This document shows positions 34,101-45,302 of a DNA stretch of 64,000 bases, in pieces. The DNA comes from Arcicella rosea (GTDB taxonomy: Bacteria > Bacteroidota > Bacteroidia > Cytophagales > Spirosomataceae), in the NCBI RefSeq assembly GCF_014204325.1, contig NZ_JACHKT010000006.1, forward strand, positions 140,484 through 204,483. Direction: 5' to 3'. Each line of letters begins with the position of its first letter. The stretch's first letter is position 1. The notes beneath the pieces were generated by a model that saw nothing but the letters and a program-made list of their open reading frames with translations, was not told the origin of the DNA and made no database searches. The translations under genes and the position numbers were made by a program.

Positions 34101-37100
34101 CTTTTGAAGATGAAGTACTTATCTTCCAAAGTAACTTCCATTAGAATAAGGATTGAAACGTTTTGGAGCTGGCCGCTCCTGTTCTTCTGTTCTTGTCTTC
34201 CAAAGTAACTTCCATTAGAATAAGGATTGAAACAAAAAGAGAGCAATGGATAAGTATTTGCAACAAGTACTTCCAAAGTAACTTCCATTAGAATAAGGAT
34301 TGAAACAAAAGTTCAGAAAACTCATCTGTTTTCATCCTCCCTCTTCCAAAGTAACTTCCATTAGAATAAGGATTGAAACGTAATCGACAAGCCTCATGGT
34401 GAGCATTTGTTAGTCTTCCAAAGTAACTTCCATTAGAATAAGGATTGAAACATCCTGAGGCTTTCCGTAAAAAATTCATTGGGGCTACTTCCAAAGTAAC
34501 TTCCATTAGAATAAGGATTGAAACCTGCTTTCCATCTTTTCAAATCCCCAAACATCGATTTGTCTTCCAAAGTAACTTCCATTAGAATAAGGATTGAAAC
34601 AGATTGTGGGAGATGGATCATCAAAATGTATATTCTCTTCCAAAGTAACTTCCATTAGAATAAGGATTGAAACTTGATACCAGAAGTAACCGACCCAACG
34701 GAAAGCCATTTGGCTTCCAAAGTAACTTCCATTAGAATAAGGATTGAAACAAGCCGTAAAAAGAAGAAAAGGAAGTAAACCTTTACCTTCCAAAGTAACT
34801 TCCATTAGAATAAGGATTGAAACACGGTTTTCTGAAAAGATAATGGATAAGCCAAAGTATCTTCCAAAGTAACTTCCATTAGAATAAGGATTGAAACAGA
34901 TTGTGGGAGATGGATCATCAAAATGTATATTCTCTTCCAAAGTAACTTCCATTAGAATAAGGATTGAAACGCTCCCTAAGCATCACACCTCTGGAGTAAT
35001 CGCTTTCTTCCAAAGTAACTTCCATTAGAATAAGGATTGAAACCTGGTATTAGAGCCGCTAATGGCTTAGATATAAGAAACTTCCAAAGTAACTTCCATT
35101 AGAATAAGGATTGAAACCTGCAAAGCAGATTTTTGAGTTTGTTGGTTTTCGTCTTCCAAAGTAACTTCCATTAGAATAAGGATTGAAACTATCATCTTAT
35201 TCATTAGAGGCAAAGCCTTATATAGCTTCCAAAGTAACTTCCATTAGAATAAGGATTGAAACTTTGTGGCAAAAATATACGTTCAAACGAACAGTTTCTC
35301 TTCCAAAGTAACTTCCATTAGAATAAGGATTGAAACCTTTTAACTTCAAATAGCTTCGTGAAGTACTAATATCCTTCCAAAGTAACTTCCATTAGAATAA
35401 GGATTGAAACTCGAACGTACACCGGCTCTACCATTGTTGCTGGCACAATCTTCCAAAGTAACTTCCATTAGAATAAGGATTGAAACAGATTGTGGGAGAT
35501 GGATCATCAAAATGTATATTCTCTTCCAAAGTAACTTCCATTAGAATAAGGATTGAAACCTAAGCTTTTTCTTTGGATTGCCGTAATGATGTACTTCTTC
35601 CAAAGTAACTTCCATTAGAATAAGGATTGAAACCACCTCTCAGCTCGGAGGGATTAAGAAGACTTCGTTCTTCCAAAGTAACTTCCATTAGAATAAGGAT
35701 TGAAACTGAAAAGAAACTATTTTCTTCATTTCATATTTCTCACTTCCAAAGTAACTTCCATTAGAATAAGGATTGAAACGAAAAAGTATAAATAGCATCG
35801 AACTCAATTAAAATTCTTCCAAAGTAACTTCCATTAGAATAAGGATTGAAACATAGACTCCTGAGTCCCTATTTTCAAGCTTTTCAGTCTTCCAAAGTAA
35901 CTTCCATTAGAATAAGGATTGAAACCTCGTGACTCTGTTGAACGTCTCCGTTTTTGGACAAACTTCCAAAGTAACTTCCATTAGAATAAGGATTGAAACC
36001 CAATAACTAATAAGTAACCACCTTTAGTTATTTCCTTCCAAAGTAACTTCCATTAGAATAAGGATTGAAACGTGGTTGATTTGTTTTGTGGTGCGGGAGG
36101 TACCACAACCTTCCAAAGTAACTTCCATTAGAATAAGGATTGAAACGTTGTTATCGTACTGGCTGGCTTATCAATACTCATACTTCCAAAGTAACTTCCA
36201 TTAGAATAAGGATTGAAACTAAGTGAAACGAATATAACAAGACCATGGATGAAACACTTCCAAAGTAACTTCCATTAGAATAAGGATTGAAACAAGCCTG
36301 TTTAATTCTTCTTCAAGGATTTCCGCTTTCTTCCAAAGTAACTTCCATTAGAATAAGGATTGAAACTAAATAATACAAAGGCGGCGAGTTTTCTTTTAGT
36401 TTTCTTCCAAAGTAACTTCCATTAGAATAAGGATTGAAACTCTGTATGGTTTGCCAAGTTGGGATAAGAAGGATTTCTTCCAAAGTAACTTCCATTAGAA
36501 TAAGGATTGAAACTTCACCAAACAATTTTCTTGAAAGTTCATCAGCTTCCTTCCAAAGTAACTTCCATTAGAATAAGGATTGAAACTAAAATGGACCAAA
36601 GTCGGTTGGATGAAATATTTTACTTCCAAAGTAACTTCCATTAGAATAAGGATTGAAACCAGATTATTGAATTGAAAGCTGACAAGATTAACTATCTTCC
36701 AAAGTAACTTCCATTAGAATAAGGATTGAAACTTTGATATGCTTAAAAATAAACTAATGTATGAATATCTTCCAAAGTAACTTCCATTAGAATAAGGATT
36801 GAAACGTTATTTCAAAATCCCAAACCTTCTTAATCTCAATACTTCCAAAGTAACTTCCATTAGAATAAGGATTGAAACGCAAAGCCAAAGGCGGACAGGC
36901 GAGAGATGCGGACAGCTTCCAAAGTAACTTCCATTAGAATAAGGATTGAAACCAAGCTGGACGGATTTCTTTGGGATAGAAAGCCGTGCTTCCAAAGTAA
37001 CTTCCATTAGAATAAGGATTGAAACTAAATAATACAAAGGCGGCGAGTTTTCTTTTAGTTTCTTCCAAAGTAACTTCCATTAGAATAAGGATTGAAACTG

Positions 37101-40100
37101 AAACTTGAATCATAAACAAAATGAAAATCACAAACTTCCAAAGTAACTTCCATTAGAATAAGGATTGAAACGTAAGAATTTGGTTTTGTTCAAAGTTTTT
37201 TCTTACTCTTCCAAAGTAACTTCCATTAGAATAAGGATTGAAACGAAATACAAGATAAGCCCTATCTTTTTTTTGATATTCTTCCAAAGTAACTTCCATT
37301 AGAATAAGGATTGAAACGCAAATCTTCTACGGGTACTGAAATGGGATAATGCTTATCTTCCAAAGTAACTTCCATTAGAATAAGGATTGAAACATCATAT
37401 CGCAAATCAATTATGCTTTCAGTTTGCGACTTCCAAAGTAACTTCCATTAGAATAAGGATTGAAACTTGAAAGCTCTTGAGGAATTTGTGCCTTGGGTTC
37501 ATCTTCCAAAGTAACTTCCATTAGAATAAGGATTGAAACCGACATCATTAATCCGGGAGTTTTAGGCTTTTCTGGCGCTTCCAAAGTAACTTCCATTAGA
37601 ATAAGGATTGAAACCAAAAATAGCCCAATCAATTGGGCTATTTTGTTAAAGGCTTCCAAAGTAACTTCCATTAGAATAAGGATTGAAACTCCATTCTTCA
37701 AGGTAAGTCTTCGGGTCTATGTCTTCTTCCAAAGTAACTTCCATTAGAATAAGGATTGAAACCTCACAAGTGAAGGAGTTTTGATTTTTCCCATTGTTCT
37801 TCCAAAGTAACTTCCATTAGAATAAGGATTGAAACAAGCCAGTTGAAAGTGTATCTGTAAATACCAAACAAGCTTCCAAAGTAACTTCCATTAGAATAAG
37901 GATTGAAACAAACCTTTGTATTCAGTCTCGACACCGTATTTTCTTTCTTCCAAAGTAACTTCCATTAGAATAAGGATTGAAACTCATACCTTCAGGGAGC
38001 TGGTCGGTATCTTGTAGGACTTCCAAAGTAACTTCCATTAGAATAAGGATTGAAACAATAACTTCAATGCCATAAGCATTAAAAATGCTATACAACTTCC
38101 AAAGTAACTTCCATTAGAATAAGGATTGAAACAAATTAAAAAGCCAACCTTGTGGCTGGCTTTTCTTTCTTCCAAAGTAACTTCCATTAGAATAAGGATT
38201 GAAACAAAGAAAAAGGGCAAAAAATGCCCTTTTCTAAGGGTAATCTTCCAAAGTAACTTCCATTAGAATAAGGATTGAAACACTGAGAATATACCACCAG
38301 CCAACACCCCAACGTGTTGCTTCCAAAGTAACTTCCATTAGAATAAGGATTGAAACGCTTTTTGGAAGAGAGCTTCATAAAATGCGATTTGTCTTCCAAA
38401 GTAACTTCCATTAGAATAAGGATTGAAACAAAGACGTTCAAGAATCTCTTTTTTGTCTTTTTTAGAAACTTCCAAAGTAACTTCCATTAGAATAAGGATT
38501 GAAACCTATTCTACACATAAAACCCTTGAATCAACTAAAACGGTCTTCCAAAGTAACTTCCATTAGAATAAGGATTGAAACGGTACTATTTTAGGCTGGA
38601 GAATTATTTCTGTGCCACTTCCAAAGTAACTTCCATTAGAATAAGGATTGAAACTTTTTCACCGAAATAGGGTGGCTCAATGCAAAACAACTTCCAAAGT
38701 AACTTCCATTAGAATAAGGATTGAAACTTTCAGCTTTTCAAATACGATTCACACCTATGTGAACTTCCAAAGTAACTTCCATTAGAATAAGGATTGAAAC
38801 TAAACCGACTGTAAAGCCTCTTGATAATCTGCCTTCACTTCCAAAGTAACTTCCATTAGAATAAGGATTGAAACTAAACCGACTGTAAAGCCTCTTGATA
38901 ATCTGCCTTCACTTCCAAAGTAACTTCCATTAGAATAAGGATTGAAACGCCTTTGGATTGGCTTCATTAGCATTATTAGTAATACTTCCAAAGTAACTTC
39001 CATTAGAATAAGGATTGAAACACTTCTTTCTGAATTCGTTCATCCAGTTTGTTCCGTGGGCTTCCAAAGTAACTTCCATTAGAATAAGGATTGAAACTTG
39101 GCTCAGTAATATTACGCCTGTGCCAACCTCGCTGCTTCCAAAGTAACTTCCATTAGAATAAGGATTGAAACAATAAATACTACCTACTACTTCTAAATTG
39201 GGTCTCATACTTCCAAAGTAACTTCCATTAGAATAAGGATTGAAACAATAACTTCAATGCCATAAGCATTAAAAATGCTATACAACTTCCAAAGTAACTT
39301 CCATTAGAATAAGGATTGAAACTAGCGTGCCTCAGCTTCTTTCTTTAGCCTTTTGTTATCTTCCAAAGTAACTTCCATTAGAATAAGGATTGAAACGTGA
39401 GGTCAATTTTAGCTTTCAGTTTGGCGATTTCTGCATCTTCCAAAGTAACTTCCATTAGAATAAGGATTGAAACTACAACCCTTGCACATTTGCCGCCCCG
39501 TAATCCAGAGGCTTCCAAAGTAACTTCCATTAGAATAAGGATTGAAACCCGTTGAAATTGACCCAAAAGAGAAAAAGACCGGGCTTCCAAAGTAACTTCC
39601 ATTAGAATAAGGATTGAAACGTCAGCATTAATGAAGAATACCTCATTGATGCGGTGCTTCCAAAGTAACTTCCATTAGAATAAGGATTGAAACTGGACTA
39701 ATTTTGTATTAATATGCGGTGTAGCTGTCCTTCCAAAGTAACTTCCATTAGAATAAGGATTGAAACTCGGAATATTGATGAAAAAATAATTTTTCAGACC
39801 CCCTTCCAAAGTAACTTCCATTAGAATAAGGATTGAAACTGTTACCGATATGCCTAGAAATCCAAATGAATTCTGCTTCCAAAGTAACTTCCATTAGAAT
39901 AAGGATTGAAACCATTAACTTTCTGTCCTTTGTGCCAACCTCTACCCGCTTCCAAAGTAACTTCCATTAGAATAAGGATTGAAACCATATCTGGGATAAG
40001 AATTCGTACACATTCCTAAAATCTTCCAAAGTAACTTCCATTAGAATAAGGATTGAAACTGGCAGGGTGTCTTGAAGGGGGAACACCCCGAAATCTTCCA

Positions 40101-40794
40101 AAGTAACTTCCATTAGAATAAGGATTGAAACATACCCTTTACTCTACAATTATATTCAGCACTTACTACTTCCAAAGTAACTTCCATTAGAATAAGGATT
40201 GAAACATACAAAAATAGCAGAAAATATTGATTCTCTGCTATTCTTCCAAAGTAACTTCCATTAGAATAAGGATTGAAACTTAAAGCTCTATTTCCAGCTT
40301 TGTTAATTCGTATAAACTTCCAAAGTAACTTCCATTAGAATAAGGATTGAAACAAGGCTCGTAAAGAAGAAGCAGAAGCAGAAACTTTAACTTCCAAAGT
40401 AACTTCCATTAGAATAAGGATTGAAACAAGAACTTCTGTCACTTGAAAGAATTAAACGACCATCCTTCCAAAGTAACTTCCATTAGAATAAGGATTGAAA
40501 CGTTTTGAAAACTTTGAAAGGTGAATCCAGCTTTTTGACTTCCAAAGTAACTTCCATTAGAATAAGGATTGAAACACGCTTGCCATTTTACGGGGTCGTG
40601 ATTCGGAAGGTCTTCCAAAGTAACTTCCAATAGAATAAGGATTGAAACATATATAAAATACTTTTCTATATAATTCTAAAAAGCTTCCAAAGTAACTTCC
40701 AATAGAATAAGGATTGAAACACGGTTATATGTCGGATGCTACTTCTCGTTACGTAAACTTCCAAAGTAACTTCCATTAGAATAAGGATTGAAAC
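31181..40794 (+). CRISPR. Type I-B CRISPR array, 131 full repeats
   Basis: The 37-bp repeat starts CTTCCAAAGTAACTTCC and ends AGGATTGAAAC, giving the I-B handle ATTGAAAC. I counted 131 full copies at a period of 72-77 bp, so spacers are 35-40 nt. A degenerate truncated copy (CTTCCAGAGTAACTTCC) follows at 40831. Repeats at 40612 and 40684 share a T-to-A change, as expected at the leader-distal end. All other repeats appear identical. Spacers are mostly unique, but nine sets recur (positions in the findings). Orientation is left to right: leader and cas4 are at the left, degenerate repeats at the right. The array occupies about 15 percent of the window. Confidence 0.98.
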
Positions 40795-40848
40795 CAAGCT
40801 TGTAAATAAACCCGTTCTTTTCTTGTTTCTCTTCCAGAGTAACTTCCA

Positions 40849-41023
40849 AGGTCAAAAGAATAAAATCCGTGAATTGTTTGTCGAAATCCTAGCTGCTATT
40901 CATCAAGAAACTCTTGCCAATGAATTGTACATATTATTTGAAGGAGCCTTGGCAAGTAGTAAAATTTTTAAAGAAAACTGGACTATTGAAGCTACCCGTA
41001 GAATTGTAGAAAAATTATTATAA
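40849..41023 (+). pseudogene. TetR-family regulator, C-terminal remnant
   Basis: From the last degenerate repeat the frame reads KIRELFVEILAAIHQETLAN and ELYILFEGALASSKIFKENW. This is a helical C-terminal domain typical of TetR regulators, ending TIEATRRIVEKLL. The N-terminal helix-turn-helix is missing, as if the CRISPR array replaced it. After the stop, up to 41156, a piece VIPDECGDTLWDKVLAQYEK in another frame is a second unidentified relic. Confidence 0.55.
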
Positions 41024-41156
41024 TTTTTAATTCAAAACAAGTTCAACTTCTTGATAATGAATAAGAAGTAGTTATTCCTGATGAATGTGGTGATACTTTA
41101 TGGGATAAAGTTTTGGCACAATATGAAAAGACAGACACCCATAAATAACTAAAACT

Positions 41157-41736
41157 ATGGCTAAGAATTTCGCAGAAATCGGATTCAGCTCCGCTGCCAA
41201 AAAATTACAAGAGCAATTTGGCAGCAGGGCCAATTATTCCCGCATGGAAAGCCAAACGATATACGAAGGATTGAGCAAATATGAACAACATTTTATTGCC
41301 CAAAGAGATACTTTTATATGGCAACTGTAGGCGAAAATGGCTTTCCGTATATCCAATAACGTGGTGGGCCAAACAGTTTTCTAAAGGATTGGATAAAAAT
41401 AGGTTGGGATTTATTGACTTCAAAGGCAATATGCAGTAAATCTCTGTGGGGAATATGGCAACTAATAATAAAATAGCACTATTTTTAGTAGATTATCCAA
41501 ATAAAAAACGATTAAAAATATATGCCAAAGCCGAAATTGTAGCATTAAAAGATAACCCAGAATTACATCATTTGCTTGATTTAGAAGATTATAAGTTTTG
41601 TCCAGAACGCCTAATGGTATTCCATATTGAAGCCTACGACTGGAATTGTCCACAACATTATAATGATTGTATTAGAGGAAGAAGCTATTCATGGAACTTC
41701 TATGCTAACGAATTAACACTATTTAAAGTTAATTGA
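41157..41736 (+). pseudogene. Pyridoxamine 5'-phosphate oxidase-family protein, decayed
   Basis: Pieces in different frames add up to a PPOX-type flavoprotein: MAKNFAEIGFSSAAKKLQEQ from ATG 41157, then TFYMATVGENGFPYIQ, NRLGFIDFKGNMQ and SVGNMATNNKIALFLVDYPN. The last intact frame starts at 41446 and runs through MVFHIEAYDWNCPQH. At least three frameshifts or stops break it, so it is inactive. The family uses FMN in general redox or heme/B6-related roles. Confidence 0.7.
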
Positions 41737-41861
41737 GTCGGGAATAATCTCTTCGAAAGTAATACCTTTTCTATATAAATTATACCATTTTTGCTAGTTG
41801 CAATAATTTGTTATCTAGAAAAAAAGTTTATCTCTGAGGTTGCGACCAAAAGAGAAAACCC

Positions 41862-42813
41862 ATGCACCAAGAATCAAAATTCTTAGTATTCAAAGATACG
41901 CCAGAAGATTTAGATTTAGGAAACTTCTTAACGTTAACCTTCTATTTAGTTGATGAGCTTTATCAAACTTTACAATATTTGGTTACCCGTTCGGGACCGA
42001 CCCCATTTTTTTCAGATAGTGAGGTCATTTGCTTAAATTTAGTTGGACAAATGGTTTTTGATTCCGAAAAAGCATGGCATGGGTACGTCAAGAAAAATTA
42101 TAAACACCTATTTCCAAGACTTTTGAAAAGGAGTCGTTATCATCGTAAATGCAAGGATTTACATCGAATCGCCGAAGCGACAAATTACTGAGTTAATGCG
42201 GAGTAACCTCTTGTATTATATGGCTACACATCTACAAGATTGGTTTATCATGGATAGTATGCCTGTATGTGTTTACACCAGAGCGTCTCGAAACTTACGT
42301 TTTGCCACTGACTTTCAAGTAGATAATGATACTTTGTATGGTCATTGTGCTTCAAAGAAGGAAGACTATTATGGATTAAGTTACATTTATTAGTCACTAC
42401 ACATGGCATATCGACTCATTACGTTTTAGCTCCAAGTGCTCATCATGATGTAGTACTTGGTTCAGAAGTATTAGAATCGTATCGAAACAATACGCTAACC
42501 TTATTTGATAAAGGGTATGTAGGTCTTGAAAAAATTAATCAGACCTAATGATTATCAATTAATTATTCAAAAGAGAGCAAATCAAACACCAAATACGCCT
42601 ATTGAAAAAATATTTTTAGGAACTTTTAGGAAAACAATAGAAACAACAAATGCTCTTTTAGCAGGACAATTTAACATACAATTTTGTAGAGCTAAAAGTG
42701 CTTGGGGATTAACCAATAGAATTATTGCTAAAATAACAGCGTTGACGTTAGCTGTGTACATCAACTATTGCATTGGTTTACCTTTATTGGAAATCAAAAA
42801 ATTTATCTTTTAA
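41862..42813 (+). mobile_element. IS982-like transposase pseudogene
   Basis: Four overlapping frames (41862, 42196, 42345 and 42526) together give about 315 residues of one transposase. In order they read FSDSEVICLNLVGQMVFDSE, HLQDWFIMDSMPVCVYTRAS, LVTTHGISTHYVLAPSAHHD and KTIETTNALLAGQFNIQFCR. The SEV...RSRYHR and ...F.MDSMP arrangement is that of IS982-type transposases. Three frameshifts (near 42186, 42365 and 42535) inactivate it. I did not find convincing terminal repeats. Confidence 0.65.
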
Positions 42814-42832
42814 CTAGCACAAATAGTTTATA

Positions 42833-43634
42833 ATATAACTTTTGGAGTGTCATTGTCTTTTATGAAAAGTTAGCAAATCGGCTAAAATCATCCACCAAAG
42901 CAAAAGCTCATTGTGATACTTTGCTATCTGAAATATAACTTTTGGAGTGTTGAAAAATTAGTTTTCATCAATTTTATTCAAATAATCAAAAGCTCATTAT
43001 GATACTTTGATATTAAACCTCATAATATAGCTTTTGGCGTGCTTAAAATTATATTAATGTTAAACGATAGCATGAGCTATTAACATTAAACACAACTATA
43101 ACTTTTAGAGTGTTGCAATCTAATCTTTTATGAGCAAAAGCTCACGATGATACTTTGCTCTTTATCGTTAAATATAACTTTTAGAGTGTGCTTGCATGAT
43201 TAAAATTTTAATGAAAGTATCTAAGATTCAAGCTACATTTTTATATATCTTTTTGAGTGTTCTAATTTTACTAAAATATTTCAACAAAAGTATTTTAACC
43301 TAAAATCTTTATAATAAGCATTACTTTTGAAGTGTTCTGTTTTCACAGGGCATTTTATTTTTATGAAAATCATGTCTTTTTTCTTATTCTAAATACATAA
43401 AAATCAACAAAATTACATTTGAAGATATTTCTTTATTATTTCCTTTATTATTTCCTAATATTTCCTCTTTTGTAACTGTTTGAAAATCAATTATTTGATA
43501 CGTGTTATTATAACTTTAAGAGTGCTTGTTATAACTTTTGAAGTGTCATCGATAACTTTTGAAGTGCTTAATTATAACTTTTAGAGTGCGTTAAAATAAC
43601 TTTTGAAGTGTTACGTATAACTTTTAGAGTGTTG
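42833..43634. other. Iteron-type plasmid replication origin
   Basis: A non-coding 800-bp region carries about a dozen copies of ATAACTTTTgGAGTGT. Four are loosely spaced with variants (42833, 42934, 43097, 43173), and six are packed near 43509-43634 at about 21-bp steps, two helical turns. A second family, AAAAGCTCA followed by TGATACTTTG, recurs at 42903, 42989 and 43136. The layout, immediately upstream of a Rep_3 initiator, is that of an iteron origin. Between 43240 and 43500 AT-rich DNA could hold the melting region. Confidence 0.8.
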
Positions 43635-43700
43635 TGTTTACTCATAAAATAATCATTATACAAAAAAATATATATTGATACAAAATTGAATCCCCCTTGC

Positions 43701-43730
43701 TTGTAATGCTCAAAAGTATTTGTATATTTG
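43701..43730 (+). promoter_or_regulatory. Promoter of rep
   Basis: TTG at 43701-43703 and TATATTTG at 43723-43730 are separated by 19 bp, matching the Bacteroidota -33/-7 promoter pattern. The rep ATG lies 61 bp downstream. The iterons end about 70 bp upstream, so Rep bound there could regulate its own expression. Confidence 0.6.
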
Positions 43731-43791
43731 ATACATATTTGAATCATTCAGAAAGTGTTGGAATGCAATTGTTGATAATCTTATTGCAGAG

Positions 43792-45252
43792 ATGAAAAAA
43801 GATAACAAAAAAGAAAATCTTGTTGATAAAAAGGGCATTGATGCTCTTGAAAAAATATCAAGTAGTTCCTACATGATTGTTTTAGGAAATCCCCTGCTTA
43901 ATGCAAAATTTGATTTGACTGCTTTTCAAATGAAAATATTTTATTTTCTAGTATTGAACACTAAGCAAACTGCTGAGGGTTTTTCTGTGACAAAAGTGAA
44001 GGTTTCGGAAGTGTCTCAGTTTCTAAAAGCGAAAACAAGCGATTATTTATACAATCTTCTTGAAAAGGAATCTCGAAAGCTGATGAAAAAAGAGATTTAC
44101 TTAGAAGATGAAAATAGTTGGAAAGTTGCCAATATTCTTTCACAGATTGAATACCATAAAAAGGAGGGAGCATTTAGTTTTTTATTTCCACCGATGTTGA
44201 GCAATTATTTATTGCAACTAAAAAAGAACTTTACTTACATTGATGTTAGAAATTTAGTTTCTATGGATAGCATTTACGCTATTCGTTTTTATGGCTTTTG
44301 TAAAGAATTTGAACGCTTTGGGAAATTTCAATTCACAGTAAATGAAATGAGAAAAATGTTCAATCTTGAAAAAAAATACGAGATGTATGGACTTTTCAAA
44401 CAAAAAGTAATTATCAAAGCACAAGAGGAACTAATCAAAAACTCTGATTTAATTTTTACATTCAAAGAAGTAAAGGAAGGGAAAAAAGTAGTTTCATTGC
44501 AGTTTAAGATTGAGAAGAATATTGCAAAATCCTCGCAACAACTAGAGATTGATGACAGAAACATTGTTTCTATTTTAGATGATGCCCCTTTTGAAGTAAT
44601 AGAAACAATCACCAATCCTTCGGCTTTGGAGACAATTGAGGAAAAATTATTAGAAAAATTAAATGCTTTCTCAATCTCTCAAGAAACTATCAGCGAATGG
44701 CTAGAAAAATATCCCGTTTTGCAAGTGGAGTTAGGAGTGGAGTATGTTTTGACGGAAATTAAAAAAGACAAGAGTAAGATTAAAAATATACCAGCGTATT
44801 TAAGTAAAATCATTTCTTCGAGCCAGTTAATGGATAGACATCAGCAAGTGGAAGAAGAAAAAAAAGTAGTGAAAGCAATGTTGAAGAAAAACAACGAAGA
44901 AAAACTTCATTTCGAACAGCAAAAGCAATTACAAAAAGAGTTTTTAGAAGAGGTTTATCAAGAGAAAAGGAGAGAGGTTGATAAAATTTTAAATGGCCAT
45001 TTAACGATTTATAAAAAGGTTTTAGATGTTTTGGCTGGTTCGTTGTATTCTTCAATTTATTATGATAATTACTTAACCAAAGTAGGAACAGAAATTAGCA
45101 AAGAAACCTTTTTAGCTTTCTTTCGAGAAAATACTGGTTTTGAAACCATTGTTATTACCACGCTAGAATCATTTAAAGACATTGACGTATTTAAAGAAAT
45201 TCAGAAAAAGTATAAGGCTCAAGCGACCAAATTAGGCTTATCATACTATTAA
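43792..45252 (+). CDS. Plasmid replication initiator (Rep_3 type)
   Basis: A 486-residue initiator. The N-terminal half carries the Rep_3/RepB winged-helix pair. LTAFQMKIFYFLVLNTKQTA, VSEVSQFLK and SIYAIRFYGFCKEFERFG are landmarks of WH1, and FTVNEMRKMFNLEKKYEMYG with FKQKVIIKAQEELIKNSD those of WH2. Such proteins bind iterons and melt the origin. The C-terminal 200 residues, including a Lys/Glu-rich coiled coil (about 355-400), exceed the usual length of about 300-350 and may link to replication partners. It lies just downstream of the iterons and 50 bp upstream of parA, forming a replication-partition module. Confidence 0.88.
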   Translation: MKKDNKKENLVDKKGIDALEKISSSSYMIVLGNPLLNAKFDLTAFQMKIFYFLVLNTKQTAEGFSVTKVKVSEVSQFLKAKTSDYLYNLLEKESRKLMKKEIYLEDENSWKVANILSQIEYHKKEGAFSFLFPPMLSNYLLQLKKNFTYIDVRNLVSMDSIYAIRFYGFCKEFERFGKFQFTVNEMRKMFNLEKKYEMYGLFKQKVIIKAQEELIKNSDLIFTFKEVKEGKKVVSLQFKIEKNIAKSSQQLEIDDRNIVSILDDAPFEVIETITNPSALETIEEKLLEKLNAFSISQETISEWLEKYPVLQVELGVEYVLTEIKKDKSKIKNIPAYLSKIISSSQLMDRHQQVEEEKKVVKAMLKKNNEEKLHFEQQKQLQKEFLEEVYQEKRREVDKILNGHLTIYKKVLDVLAGSLYSSIYYDNYLTKVGTEISKETFLAFFRENTGFETIVITTLESFKDIDVFKEIQKKYKAQATKLGLSYY

Positions 45253-45302
45253 AATATTGAACCATTAATATTAAAATTTATAAATCCATAGTGAGACAAA
45301 AT

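Noticed and set aside
31761..40630. Many minus-strand frames with repeated FNPYSNGSYFG or SILILMEVTLE
   Set aside because: These are translations of the CRISPR repeat itself and recur at the repeat period; they are not genes.
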